64,000 nt of DNA from JAJDXO01 sp965221855 (GCA_965221855.1 CBDCSV010000001.1:186001-250000); one strand, 5' to 3'. Numbered from the stretch's first letter, positions 51,003 through 60,802 are shown. Notes: a model not told the origin generated them from the letters alone. Program-made: numbers and translations.

Positions 51003-52097
51003 CTAACCCTCCATATCGACGATGGCGATGACCGGTCCGCCGCCGCGGGGGCCCTGATGCATGGCGTCCACCGAAACGAACACGGCGGGATCGCCGATAG
51101 CCGCCGCCGCGACGCCGCCCACCGCGGCTTTCGAATGGCGGTGGTGATGGACGTCGGAATCATCGAGCATGATCTGGCGCCGGCCGCGCAGCCGCGCGGT
51201 CGGGTCCGCCTCGCACTTCATGAAGCAATTGACCACGCGGCCGCCGAGATCCTCGGCGCGCGGCCGCTCCGGCAGCTCCAGGCCGGCATCCCGGATGGCG
51301 TCGTAGATGCCGTCCATGTCGAGGGCGTCCTTCATCACCGAATGACCGATCCGGTAGCGCCCGCCGGCCCCGGGCCTGTTGCCGAACAGGACGATCTGCG
51401 CCTTGTCCAGCTCGACCCCGGAGGAACACGAGGCCACCGCCGAGTAGAGATCGAGGTTTCGGCAGATGTCCTCGGCCCTGGGCATCTCGATCTCGTTCAG
51501 CGCCACGGCGATGCCGAGGCCGGTGGTGCCGTTTGAAACCCCCATGGAATCGTGCACCTCGCAGGCGACCGTTTGGCCCCGTCCGTGGGCCTGCTGAACC
51601 GTCTCGACGGTGAGGAGCGGGGTCTTGGTCTGGACGTAGTGGATGTCCTTGGGATCGTCGATTCCCGCATCCTTCATGGCCGCGCGCACGCCGTCGGCAA
51701 CCTTCTCGACCATGGCCGGGCGTCCGATGTCCTCGGGCAGGATGTCGTCGCTCATGGCGGTGCCCATGGCCAAGCGGTCTTCGTTTCCGGGGCCCGTCTC
51801 GCCGTTGCGGGCGAAGGCCACCGCGTGGGGCGTGATGACGCCGTCGCAGCCGCCGGACCAGACCATGGGGATCCGCTTGATCGCGGCTTCATCCCGCGTG
51901 CCCCGGCCGGTCAGCACCCGCCGGAACGCCTCGTCGGAGAGGATGCGGGTGAAGTCGTTGACGCCCCCGTTGCCCTCGGTCTTGCCGATGACGGCGACGA
52001 TCTCGTCCGCCGACACGTCGCCCGAGGTGACCCATTCGTCCAGCCCGGACGCGTCGCTGACGCTCTTGATTTCGATCTTTTTGACGTTGATGGCCAT
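51003..52097 (-). CDS. ring-opening amidohydrolase (cyanuric acid amidohydrolase/barbiturase family)
   Basis: The 364-residue protein has the hallmarks of the AtzD/TrzD family and its three repeated domains: VIGKTEGNGGVNDFTR (domain 1 Lys), MVWSGGCDGVITPHAVAFAR, HYVQTKTPLLT (domain 2 Lys region), SSGVELDKAQIVLFGN, and DDSDVHHHRHSKAAVGGVAAAA (domain 3 Lys). These enzymes hydrolyse a cyclic imide or amide ring such as cyanuric acid or barbiturate. The substrate is not fixed by sequence alone. It is convergent with the plus-strand pair, five bases from it, and was divergent from the GST gene before IS256 inserted between them. Confidence 0.9.
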   Translation of the reverse strand: MAINVKKIEIKSVSDASGLDEWVTSGDVSADEIVAVIGKTEGNGGVNDFTRILSDEAFRRVLTGRGTRDEAAIKRIPMVWSGGCDGVITPHAVAFARNGETGPGNEDRLAMGTAMSDDILPEDIGRPAMVEKVADGVRAAMKDAGIDDPKDIHYVQTKTPLLTVETVQQAHGRGQTVACEVHDSMGVSNGTTGLGIAVALNEIEMPRAEDICRNLDLYSAVASCSSGVELDKAQIVLFGNRPGAGGRYRIGHSVMKDALDMDGIYDAIRDAGLELPERPRAEDLGGRVVNCFMKCEADPTARLRGRRQIMLDDSDVHHHRHSKAAVGGVAAAAIGDPAVFVSVDAMHQGPRGGGPVIAIVDMEG

Positions 52098-52179
52098 GTC
52101 CTGATTTCCCGAAGCGGATATTATCGGTATGATACTACGTCGGCCCAAGGTAGGCCAGCAGGGGGGAGAAGACCATGTT

Positions 52180-53459
52180 GGTAACGTCAAGAGTTGTGTG
52201 TCAGGGAGAGAGGGGTACTGATTCCCTGAGACTTGTTTTCGTGAATGAAGACCGCGTAGAGGATGCGGTCCATTGAGGTCTTGTCCTGGAAGGTTCCCAT
52301 GGGCCGGGTTCGTCTCCGGACCTCCCGGAACCGTCGTTCGATGGCGTTGGTGGTCCTGACCTGCTTTCGTTCGGCAAGGGTCTTGTAGCGGAAGCAGGTG
52401 AGCAAGTCGTCGAGGTCGTTGCGCAGGCAGGCGACGGCCTTGGGGTAGGTCTGCTCCCAGGCGTCGGCGAAGCGGCGGGCGGCGCTGAGCGCCTTTGGCC
52501 GAGTGTCTGCGTTCATGACGTCGTGGACGTCGGCCTTGACGGCCTCCTGGTCGGTCTTGCGGACCTTGTCGAGGATGTTGCGCATCTTGTGCGCCCAGCA
52601 TCTCTGGACCGGGATGCCGTGATAGACGACCGGCAAGGCGGCGAGCAGGCCCTGGCCGCCATCGACGCAGATCATCTCCAGGCCCTCGCCGGTGAGGCCG
52701 CGGCGGTGCAGCGCGGTGAGGAAGCGCTCCCATTCGGCGGCGCTCTCGCTGCCTGAGAGACAAAAGTCGATAATCTCCTTCTTGCCGTCGTGCCGTATGC
52801 CCAACGCCACAAGGACCGGCCTGCGGAGCGCGCCGGCGCCGGTCTTGCGGGCCAGCACCACGCCGTCGAGCATCAGCGCCTTGTAGACGTTCTTTAGCGG
52901 CCTGCGGTGGAAAGCCGCGACCGTTGCGTCCAGGGTCTTGGCGACCCGGCTCACGGTCGCGGCCGAGACCGGGCGCCCGAGCAGGGCAAGCAGGACCTCA
53001 CCGACCTTGCGCGTCGAGAGCCCCAGCACGAAGCCGGCCAGGATGGCGCGGTCGATCTCCGGGGCGCGTCTTGCATAGCCGCGCAGGATCTCGGTCGGGC
53101 AGAAGTGCCGGGTGCGCGGCACGTTGAGCTCGATGTCGCCGAGTTCGCTGAGCAGGCAACGCCGGTAGGTGCCGTTGCGCCGGTCGCGTATGGCGCTGCC
53201 ATCGAGGCCGTCGAGCCAGCGGTCCACCGCTTCGGCCATCCGGCCTTCGATGATCCCGGCCAGCGCCTGGCGGCCGAGCGGGCGGTAGCCCTCGCCCCAG
53301 TCCAGTCCGTCTGCCTGCATCTCCTTCACCACCTCAAAGGCCTGTGGTAGGCTCTCAATCGTCACAGCTCGCTGTGGCATCGGGGTACTCCTTCTTGCGG
53401 TTGTCGTGAACCACAGGGAGTACCCCACTCCCGCCTGACACATAAATCCTTACGTTACC
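52180..53459 (-). mobile_element. IS256-family insertion sequence, copy 2 (1280 bp)
   Basis: It has the same ends as copy 1 (GGTAACGTCAAGAG on the left; right end complement GGTAACGTAAGGAT). A perfect 8-bp target duplication, ACCATGTT, flanks it at 52172-52179 and 53460-53467. The duplication contains the ATG of the glutathione S-transferase gene. Confidence 0.96.
52187..53380 (-). CDS. IS256-family transposase (copy 2)
   Basis: The 397-residue transposase is started at the ATG at 53380 with the same AAGGAG signal as copy 1. The catalytic-region motifs LDGVVL, ICVDGGQGL and TTNAIERRFREVRRR are intact. It differs from copy 1 at scattered positions, for example FCLSGSESAAEW against FQLAASESAAEW. 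Confidence 0.93.
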   Translation of the reverse strand: MPQRAVTIESLPQAFEVVKEMQADGLDWGEGYRPLGRQALAGIIEGRMAEAVDRWLDGLDGSAIRDRRNGTYRRCLLSELGDIELNVPRTRHFCPTEILRGYARRAPEIDRAILAGFVLGLSTRKVGEVLLALLGRPVSAATVSRVAKTLDATVAAFHRRPLKNVYKALMLDGVVLARKTGAGALRRPVLVALGIRHDGKKEIIDFCLSGSESAAEWERFLTALHRRGLTGEGLEMICVDGGQGLLAALPVVYHGIPVQRCWAHKMRNILDKVRKTDQEAVKADVHDVMNADTRPKALSAARRFADAWEQTYPKAVACLRNDLDDLLTCFRYKTLAERKQVRTTNAIERRFREVRRRTRPMGTFQDKTSMDRILYAVFIHENKSQGISTPLSLTHNS

Positions 53460-53462
53460 ACC

Positions 53463-54287
53463 ATGTTGACGCTCTATCACAGCGGCCTCAGTACGTGCTC
53501 CAAGCAGGTTCGCCACTGCTTGAAGGAGAAGGGGATCGCTTACGAAAGCCGGTACGTGGAGTTGTGGCGCTACGAGAATTTGAACCCGTGGTATCTCCAA
53601 TGGAACCCCAACGGCGTCGTGCCGGCCCTGGATCATGACGGAACGGCGATTTACAACGCCGTGCCGATCCTCGAATACCTCGAGGATGCGTTTCCGGAAC
53701 GGCCGCTGCGCCCGGCGGATCCCAAGCGCCGGTGGAAGATGCGCCACTGGATGTGGATGGGCGATTATGTGCACCAAGCGGTCATCGACCTGACCTTCTC
53801 CGCACGGCTGCAATCCCTGGTCGAAGACCTCGGCGAAGACGACAAGGCGAAGATGATCGCCCGTTCGCCCATGCCCGACCGCCGCGAACGGTGGCGCCGG
53901 CTCTCAACGGGCGGCTACACCGAGGCGGAAATTCAGGCTGCCCTCGACATTGTCGACTACACCGTCGCGTGGCTGGAACGGGAGCTCTCGCAATCGACCT
54001 GGATCGCGGGCGAAGAGATGTCGCTGGCGGATGTATATGTCCTGGCGAACGTGCACCGGGTCCGTGAATTGTACCCCGAGAAGGTGGAGCCCCAACGATT
54101 CCCGAAGGTCAACGGATGGAGGGACCGGCTGATGGCCCGTCCGGCCGCCGCCGAGGCCTATGCGCCGGGAACGGTGGAGACCCCGCCAAGACCCGGCGGA
54201 AACTCCGTCGAGGGCATCGATATGGATTTGCAGGCGGTCCTTGCCGATCGCGCCATCGAAATGCCGCCTTTCACCGCTCGGGCGTAG
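53463..54287 (+). CDS. glutathione S-transferase, start region disrupted by IS256
   Basis: The 274-residue protein has an N-terminal thioredoxin-like domain with YHSGLSTCSKQVRHCL and NPNGVVPALDHDG, and a C-terminal helical domain with STWIAGEEMSLADVYVLANVHRV. Its ATG is inside the 3' copy of the target duplication. The native purine-rich site CAGGGGGGAGAAG now lies at 52159-52171, on the far side of the element. The sequence now before the ATG (TCCTTACGTTACC) has no ribosome binding site. The reading frame is intact, but expression is probably lost or low. Confidence 0.85.
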   Translation: MLTLYHSGLSTCSKQVRHCLKEKGIAYESRYVELWRYENLNPWYLQWNPNGVVPALDHDGTAIYNAVPILEYLEDAFPERPLRPADPKRRWKMRHWMWMGDYVHQAVIDLTFSARLQSLVEDLGEDDKAKMIARSPMPDRRERWRRLSTGGYTEAEIQAALDIVDYTVAWLERELSQSTWIAGEEMSLADVYVLANVHRVRELYPEKVEPQRFPKVNGWRDRLMARPAAAEAYAPGTVETPPRPGGNSVEGIDMDLQAVLADRAIEMPPFTARA

Positions 54288-54450
54288 TCACAGGCCGGTG
54301 CCGGGCATCCCGGGGTGGGGGCGTGATCCCGGCGAAGGGGTAATTCGCGATCATTCGCTTAAATCCCGACCCGTTCGTGGTTTTGTTGAAGCTTGTTTTT
54401 GACCGTATTTTCGGCTCAATTGCGCGCTCCGACCAAGGGAGGTTTAGATC

Positions 54451-55206
54451 GTGTCCAGTGATCCAAAAGTCGCCGTCATTACCGGTGCGGGCTCGGGCGT
54501 TGGCCGGGCCGCCGCCGTTTCGCTGAACCGGGAGGGATATGGCCTTGCCTTGGCCGGGCGGCGTGCCGATGCGCTGGACGAGACCGTCGGGATGCTGGAC
54601 AGCGGCACGCCGTCAATCGCCGTTCAAACGGATATCGCCGACGCGGATCAGGTCGCCAACCTGTTCGCCGAAACCCAAAAGGCGTTCGGCCGGCTCGATC
54701 TGCTGTTCAACAACGCCGGCGGCGGCGCGCCCAGGATCGCCATGGAGGATCTCGATCTCGCCGACTGGCGGCAGGTGGTCGACGTCAACCTGACCGGAAG
54801 CTTCATGTGCGCCCAACAGGCGATCCGGATGATGAAGGCGCAGGACCCGCAGGGGGGCCGCATCGTCAACAACGGTTCGGTTTCCGCCCTGGTGCCGCGC
54901 CCGGATACGGTGGCCTACACCGCCACCAAGCACGCGATGACCGGCCTGACCAAGTGCATCGCCCTGGATTGCCGCAAATACGGCATTGCGTGCACGCAGA
55001 TCGATATCGGCAATGCCGACACGCCGCTCGCGGCCCGCTTCAAGGAAGGCGTGCCTCAGGCCAACGGCGAGATCAAAATCGAGCCGGTCTTCGACGTGGC
55101 CCATGTCGGCGACACGATTGCCTCTATCGCCGCCCTGCCGCTCGACACCAATGTTCTGTTCATGACCATCATGGCGACCAACATGCCGTTGGTCGGCCGC
55201 GGCTGA
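54451..55206 (+). CDS. short-chain dehydrogenase/reductase
   Basis: The 251-residue SDR has the cofactor motif TGAGSGVGRAA (residues 11-21), NNAGGGAP at 87-94, Ser143/Ser145 and the YTATK motif with Tyr156 and Lys160. The Arg-Arg-Ala-Asp at 37-40 after the second strand suggests NADPH preference, weakly. The start is GTG at 54451 behind AAGGGAGG. It precedes the amidohydrolase gene by 28 bases. Confidence 0.92.
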   Translation: MSSDPKVAVITGAGSGVGRAAAVSLNREGYGLALAGRRADALDETVGMLDSGTPSIAVQTDIADADQVANLFAETQKAFGRLDLLFNNAGGGAPRIAMEDLDLADWRQVVDVNLTGSFMCAQQAIRMMKAQDPQGGRIVNNGSVSALVPRPDTVAYTATKHAMTGLTKCIALDCRKYGIACTQIDIGNADTPLAARFKEGVPQANGEIKIEPVFDVAHVGDTIASIAALPLDTNVLFMTIMATNMPLVGRG

Positions 55207-55234
55207 CACCTCAACAATCCATCTGGAGTCGTTC

Positions 55235-56119
55235 ATGTCCACCGAGATCCGGGATTGCATCCCGCCCGACCGCAATCCACGCAAGCCGAGCTTCGCCCTC
55301 CCGTCCGGCGCCGTCGACACCCATGTCCATGTCTTCGAGGACAAGTACGCCCTGTCGCCGGCGCGGGGCTACAATCCGCCGGAATCCACCCTCGACGACC
55401 TCGAACATCTTCATGCCGTCCTGGGGGTCGACCGGGTCGTATTCACCCAGCCCTCGCCCTACGGCGTCGACAATTCGGCGATCATGGATGGCGCCGCCGC
55501 GCTCAATGCCGAGACCCCGGACCGGGCGCGGATGGTTGTCGCGGTCACCATGGATGTGACCCAGGACGAATTGGCCGACATGGACGCGGCAGGCGCGCGC
55601 GGGGTCCGGCTGAACACGGACAACAAGGGCGGCATGCCCATGGAATTCAGCGAGATACCGGAACTGGCCGCCCGGATCGGCGAATTCGGCTGGCATATCG
55701 AGTTCCTTTTTCCGGGGAAGGACATCATCGAACTGATGCCCGTCTTCAGGAGCATCCCAATTCCGATTTCCATCGGGCATTTCGCCTATCAGCCGGCGGC
55801 CGCCGGTATCAAGGCGCCGGGCTTTCTCGCCCTGCTGGAGCTGATGAGGGAGGGCAATACCTGGATCAAGATTTCCGGCGCCAACCGGGTCAGCGAGACC
55901 GATCTCCCGCCCTATGACGACGTCAAACCCATGGCCCGGGCGCTGATTGACGCCGCGCCCGACCGGGTGATGTGGGGGACCGACTGGCCCCATCCCAACA
56001 AGTACGAAGTCAATCCCAACGACGGCGATCTGGCCGATGCATTCGCCGATTGGGTCGACGACGACGCCATGCGCGGGAAAATAATGGTCGATACCCCGGC
56101 GGCGTTCTATCGCTTCTAG
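55235..56119 (+). CDS. amidohydrolase (amidohydro_2; 2-pyrone-4,6-dicarboxylate hydrolase-like)
   Basis: The 294-residue TIM-barrel hydrolase has the metal motif VDTHVHVFEDKYAL (His30, His32) and VMWGTDWPHPN with the barrel-end Asp near residue 249. RGYNPPESTLDDLEHLHAVLGVDRVVFTQPSPYG resembles LigI-type lactonases. It would open a lactone or similar ring. Its TAG stop contains the TA target and first G of the type A copy 3 element; the stop is preserved. Confidence 0.85.
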   Translation: MSTEIRDCIPPDRNPRKPSFALPSGAVDTHVHVFEDKYALSPARGYNPPESTLDDLEHLHAVLGVDRVVFTQPSPYGVDNSAIMDGAAALNAETPDRARMVVAVTMDVTQDELADMDAAGARGVRLNTDNKGGMPMEFSEIPELAARIGEFGWHIEFLFPGKDIIELMPVFRSIPIPISIGHFAYQPAAAGIKAPGFLALLELMREGNTWIKISGANRVSETDLPPYDDVKPMARALIDAAPDRVMWGTDWPHPNKYEVNPNDGDLADAFADWVDDDAMRGKIMVDTPAAFYRF

Positions 56120-57168
56120 AGCGTATTTGAGATTGATTGAATCATTTTAGGGATTCCCAAGTATGGGCGAACCATGATTCAAGATGGATGCTGGGCAAGG
56201 AGGCCAGCATTCATGGCGAGACCTTATTCGATTGATTTGCGAGAGCGTGTTGTTTTGGCGGTTTTGGCGGGGGAGAGTTGCCGCGCTGTAGCGGCTCGGT
56301 TTGGGGTTGCGGTTTCGAGCGTGGTTAAGTGGTCGCAGCGCTACCGGCGGACGGGGAGTGTTGCGCCCGGCAAGATGGGCGGTCACCGCCGCCGGGTTCT
56401 TGAGCCCCATCGGGAGTTCATTGTCGGCCGGATCGACCAGGAGCCGCATCTGACGCTGCATCGGTTGAGAGACGAGTTGGCCGCTCGGGGTGTCAGGGTA
56501 TCCCACAGCACGGTATGGCTGTTTCTGCGCCGTGAAGGGCTGCGCTTTAAAAAAAACCCTGTTCGCCGTTGAACGGGCGCGCGCGGACATCGCCCGCCAT
56601 CGCAGGCGCTGGAAGGCGTGGCAGGCAAAGCTTGATCCCGAACGGCTGGTATTCATTGATGAAACCTGGATCCGGACCAATATGGCCCCGCTGCGCGGCT
56701 GGGGGCCGAAAGGGGAGCGGGTCCGCGGCTTTGCCCCCCATGGGCGGTGGCACACCCTGACCTTCATCGGCGCGCTGCGCTGCGACCGGTTCACCGCGCC
56801 CTGCGTCTTCGACGGCCCCATCAATGGCGTGTGCTTCCGCGCCTACGTCGAGCAGCTGCTCGTGCCGACCCTGGTGCCCGGCGACATCGTCATCATGGAC
56901 AATCTCGGCAGCCACAAGTCAAAAGCCGTGCGAAACGCCATCCGTGCCGCCGGAGCCAAGCTGTGGCTCCTGCCCAAATATTCCCCCGACCTCAATCCCA
57001 TCGAGCAGACCTTTGCCCAAATCAAGCACTGGATGAGAAACGCCCAGAAGCGGGAGATCGACGACTTATGGCGCCATCTCGGGAGCCTCATCGACACCAT
57101 CGAGCCACAGCAATGCGCCAACTACTTCAAAAACGCAGGATACGCTTCCGTCAAAATATGAAACGCTC
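56119..57168 (+). mobile_element. IS630-family insertion sequence, type A copy 3 (1050 bp)
   Basis: It is the same element as at 2311-3360, in opposite orientation, with TA at 56117-56118 and 57169-57170. The restored target is TTCTAGCGG, again CTAG at a stop codon. Confidence 0.95.
56213..57161 (+). CDS. IS630-family transposase, frameshifted in two ORFs (type A copy 3)
   Basis: ORF A runs from the ATG at 56213 to 56572, and ORF B ends at 57161. The translation is identical to the other two type A copies, with the same run of eight A at the junction and intact DDE motifs. Confidence 0.9.
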
Positions 57169-57170
57169 TA

Positions 57171-57521
57171 GCGGAAATCCCCCGATGCCGATCAGGGGGA
57201 GTCGTTGCCGTTGCCGGGTGAGGGGGAGCAAAGCCCAATTCGTCATACCCCGGCCTTCAGTCGGCCGAAGCCGACTTTCGGACGGCGCAGGCCGGCGCAA
57301 GTCCGGGGTATCCAGATTTTCAATTCTTTAACCACAGAGACGGTGAGGCAGTGAGACAAGAGGAGTTAATCATTCCTCCTCTGTGTCTCTGTGCCTCTGT
57401 GGTGAGATTCCTGTTTCCTGGATGCCCCGGACAAGCCGGGGCATGACGACTGGAGTGTGCCTCAAATGGAGTGCGTCACTCCCCTAGACTTCCCCCCTTG
57501 CTCCGGCTCGCATCGGCGTGT
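57171..57521. repeat. noncoding region with extragenic repeat R1, copy 2
   Basis: No gene is seen in these 351 bases. 57241-57450 holds the second R1 unit: CGTCATACCCCGGCCTTC, CACAGAGACGGTGAGGCAGT, GAGGAGTTAATCATTCCTCC, CTCTGTGGTGAGATT and ATGCCCCGG-acaag-CCGGGGCAT. TCTAGCGGAAATCCC is present both at the IS junction (57168-57182 region) and at 57521-57535 over the dnaE2 stop. Confidence 0.7.
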
Positions 57522-60500
57522 CTAGCGGAAATCCCTCGATCCGGGCAGAACCCTTGGGCTTTTGCCCAATACTTCGCGGGGGTCCCGCCGGCCGTTGCGG
57601 ATCGGACGCCTGAACTCATCCGGCGGCCCGGGGATATCACGGGGGCCGGTCGCCAGTTCGTTCAGGCGGTGAGCATGGTCGTGGAGCTTGTGCGCGACGA
57701 TGTGGGTGACGATGCCCTCCCGCTGCAGGCGTCCCTTGATGCCGATCAGGCAGGAGCCGAGCACGGTCTTGCGGTAGCGCTCCAGGGTGTGAGGCCAGAC
57801 GATGATGTTGGCCACGCCCGTTTCATCCTCGATGGTGATGAACACCACGCCCTTGGCGCTGCCCGGGCGCTGGCGGATCAGCACCACGCCTGCGATACGG
57901 ATCCAGTCGTCGGGCTGGTACTCGGTCAGCTTGTCGCAAGTGATGAACTTCCGGTTGGCGAAGTCGTCGCGCAGGAAACTCATGGGATGGGCCTTCAGGG
58001 ACAGTTTCATCATCCGGTAATCATCGGCGACCGCCTCGCCGAGGCCGATTTCGGGGAGCGTGACGGCGGGCTCGGCCTGGATTTCATGCTCGTCCATGGC
58101 CTCGAACAGGGGCAGGGGCGCGGCATCGGTGAGACCGGTCACCGACCACAGCGCCCGGCGGCGATCCAATCCCAGGGATTGAAAGGCATCCGCCCGGGCC
58201 AGCCTGTCGAGGGCAGCCTTGTTGAGCCGGCCCCGGCTCCGAAGGTCGGCGGCCTCCCGATAGCCGTTTTCCCGGCGGTCCACCAGGCGATCGGCATCGT
58301 CTTCGCGGAACCCCTTGATCTGGCGAAAGCCCAACCGCACCGCCATGTCCAGATCGAGGGGATCCCGCCATTCCTCATGTCCCTTGGTCATCCCGGGCGC
58401 CTCGCCGTAGGCCGGCTCGAGCGTGCATTCCCATTCGCTGTCGTTGATGTCGGGCGGGCGGACCTCGACCCCGTGCTCCCGGGCATCGCGCACCAACTGC
58501 GCCGGCGCATAGAAGCCCATGGGCTGGGAATTCAGGATGGCGGCGGCGAACACCGCCGGGTAGCGGCACTTGATCCAGGCCGAGATGTAGACCAGCAGCG
58601 CGAAGCTCGCCGAGTGGGATTCCGGGAAGCCGTAATCGGCGAAGCCCTCGATCTGCTTGAAGCAGCGCTCGGCGAAATCGGGGTCGTAGCCGCGCCCCAC
58701 CATGCCGTCGATGAACTTGCCCTTGAAGCTGGGGATGGTGCCGGTATGGCGGAAGGTGGCCATGGCGCGCCGGAGCCCGTCGGCCTCGTTGGGCGTAAAG
58801 CCGGCGGCGACGATGGCGATTTTCATCGCCTGTTCCTGGAACAGGGGCACGCCCATGGTCTTGCCGAGCACCTCTTCGAGTTCCTTGGAGGGGAACGCCA
58901 CCGGTTCCTCGCCGTTCCGGCGGCGGAGATAGGGGTGCACCATGTCGCCCTGGATGGGGCCGGGCCGGACGATCGCCACCTCGATCACCAGGTCGTAAAA
59001 CTCCCGGGGCTTGAGACGGGGCAGCATGGCCATCTGGGCGCGGCTTTCCACCTGGAAGACGCCGACCGAGTCGCCCTCGCACAGCATGTCGTAGACCAGC
59101 GGGTCTTCGGCGGGCACATCGGCGAGACCCATCTTCCGGCCGTGATGTCGGTGGATCAGGTCGAACGCCTTGCGGATACAGGTCAGCATGCCGAGGCCCA
59201 GGACATCGATCTTCAGCATGCCCAAGGCATCGAGATCGTCCTTGTCCCATTCGATGACGGTGCGGTCCTCCATGGCGGCGTTTTCCACCGGGACCACCGT
59301 ATCCAGCGGCCCCTTGGTGATCACGAAGCCGCCCGGATGCTGGCTGAGGTGCCGCGGGAATCCCTGAATCTCCCGGGCAAGATCGATGGTCATCCGGAGC
59401 GTTTCGTCCGTGGGGTCGAGGCCGGCTTTCCGGATGTGTTCGTCTTCGGGCACCTCGCCCTTGATATGCCGCCAGGCGAGGCTGGTCACCGCCTGGATCG
59501 TGTCCTCCGAAAGCCCCATCACCTTGCTGACCTCGCGGATGGCGCTCCGCATGCGGTAACTGATGACCGTCGCCGTCAGGCTCGCCCGGTCACGGCCGTA
59601 TTTCCCGTAGATGTACTGGATGACTTCTTCCCGGCGTTCGTGCTCGAAGTCCACATCGATGTCCGGCGGCTCGTCCCGCTCCGCGCTGACGAAGCGCTCG
59701 AACAACAGGTCGATGCGGGCCGGGTCGACGGCCGTAATGCCGAGGCAGTAGCAGACCGCCGAATTGGCCGCCGATCCCCGGCCCTGGCAGAGAATACGCC
59801 GTCCGCGGGCGAACCGGATGATGTCGTAAATGGTGAGGAAGTAGGGGGCGTAGTCGAGTTCGCCGATGAGGTCCAGTTCATGGCCGATCTGCTTTTGGAC
59901 CTTCTCCGGGACCCCGCGGGGGTAGCGTTCCCTGGCGCCGGCCCCGGTCAGGCGGACGAGTTCCTCCTGAGGGGAGCGTCCTTCGGGAACCGGCTCCACC
60001 GGATATTCATAGCGCAGTTCATCGAGGTTGAACGTGCAGGCGGCAACGATCCGCCGGGTGTTTTCGATGGCCGCCGGATAATCCGCGAACAGGCGGGCCA
60101 TTTCTTCCGGGGATTTCAGATGGCGCTCCGAATTGGCCATCAATTTGTAGCCTGCTTCCGAGAGAGGACAGTGTTCCCGGATACAGGTCAGGACATCCTG
60201 CAGCGGCCGCCGTTCGGGGACGTGATAATGGACGTCATTGGTCGCGACGATGGGGATTCCGGCCTGTTTCGCACGCGCTGCAAGCGCATAAATCCGGCGG
60301 AAATCATCTCCGTAATAATTATGTTTTACAGATAGATATAGATTGTTTTGAAACTTGTTTTTCAGTTCAAGCAGGTGTCTGTCATAGGCCGCGTCCAGTT
60401 TTTCCGGCGGCAAAGCGACGGCCGTCTGTCCGGCGCCGCCCTGGAAGGTTTTCCCGTCGAGAATATCGGCCAGATAGAGCCGGCAACCGCCCTTTTCGGT

Positions 60501-60797
60501 CCGCCGTTTGCCGATGGTCAGCAACTGGGAGAGGCGGCCATAGGCGGCCCGGTCCCGCGGAAACACCAGCAGGCTGGGGGCATCCCGGAGATCCAGCCGG
60601 CAGCCCACCACCAGACGCACCCCCGCCGCCTTGGCGGCCACATGGGCGCGAACCACGCCGGCCAGGCTGTTGCGGTCGGTGATGGCGATGGCCGAATGAC
60701 CGAGCGTGGCGGCCCGCAGCACCAACTCGCCGGGATGGGATGCGCCCCGGAGGAACGAGTAATTGGAGGTCACCTGAAGTTCCGCGTACTCGGTCAT
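57522..60797 (-). CDS. dnaE2: error-prone DNA polymerase III alpha subunit
   Basis: The product is about 1091 residues. The N-terminal PHP domain begins YAELQVTSNYSFLRGASHP. The polymerase core has PDIDVDFEHERREEVIQYIY with the catalytic Asp pair, and later YDLVIEVAIVRPGPIQGDMV and GFTPNEADGLRRAMATF. A helix-hairpin-helix and OB-fold end follows. It is the polymerase of the ImuA-ImuB-DnaE2 translesion system. ATG at 60797 is preferred; a GTG at 60806 overlaps the imuB stop. It is the last gene of the SOS cassette. Confidence 0.95.
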   Translation of the reverse strand: MTEYAELQVTSNYSFLRGASHPGELVLRAATLGHSAIAITDRNSLAGVVRAHVAAKAAGVRLVVGCRLDLRDAPSLLVFPRDRAAYGRLSQLLTIGKRRTEKGGCRLYLADILDGKTFQGGAGQTAVALPPEKLDAAYDRHLLELKNKFQNNLYLSVKHNYYGDDFRRIYALAARAKQAGIPIVATNDVHYHVPERRPLQDVLTCIREHCPLSEAGYKLMANSERHLKSPEEMARLFADYPAAIENTRRIVAACTFNLDELRYEYPVEPVPEGRSPQEELVRLTGAGARERYPRGVPEKVQKQIGHELDLIGELDYAPYFLTIYDIIRFARGRRILCQGRGSAANSAVCYCLGITAVDPARIDLLFERFVSAERDEPPDIDVDFEHERREEVIQYIYGKYGRDRASLTATVISYRMRSAIREVSKVMGLSEDTIQAVTSLAWRHIKGEVPEDEHIRKAGLDPTDETLRMTIDLAREIQGFPRHLSQHPGGFVITKGPLDTVVPVENAAMEDRTVIEWDKDDLDALGMLKIDVLGLGMLTCIRKAFDLIHRHHGRKMGLADVPAEDPLVYDMLCEGDSVGVFQVESRAQMAMLPRLKPREFYDLVIEVAIVRPGPIQGDMVHPYLRRRNGEEPVAFPSKELEEVLGKTMGVPLFQEQAMKIAIVAAGFTPNEADGLRRAMATFRHTGTIPSFKGKFIDGMVGRGYDPDFAERCFKQIEGFADYGFPESHSASFALLVYISAWIKCRYPAVFAAAILNSQPMGFYAPAQLVRDAREHGVEVRPPDINDSEWECTLEPAYGEAPGMTKGHEEWRDPLDLDMAVRLGFRQIKGFREDDADRLVDRRENGYREAADLRSRGRLNKAALDRLARADAFQSLGLDRRRALWSVTGLTDAAPLPLFEAMDEHEIQAEPAVTLPEIGLGEAVADDYRMMKLSLKAHPMSFLRDDFANRKFITCDKLTEYQPDDWIRIAGVVLIRQRPGSAKGVVFITIEDETGVANIIVWPHTLERYRKTVLGSCLIGIKGRLQREGIVTHIVAHKLHDHAHRLNELATGPRDIPGPPDEFRRPIRNGRRDPREVLGKSPRVLPGSRDFR

Positions 60798-60802
60798 GGC
60801 AA

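Noticed and set aside
57471..60335. 954-residue open frame on the plus strand opposite dnaE2
   Set aside because: It lies fully antisense to dnaE2, whose motifs are unmistakable. Its composition is that of a GC-rich shadow frame.
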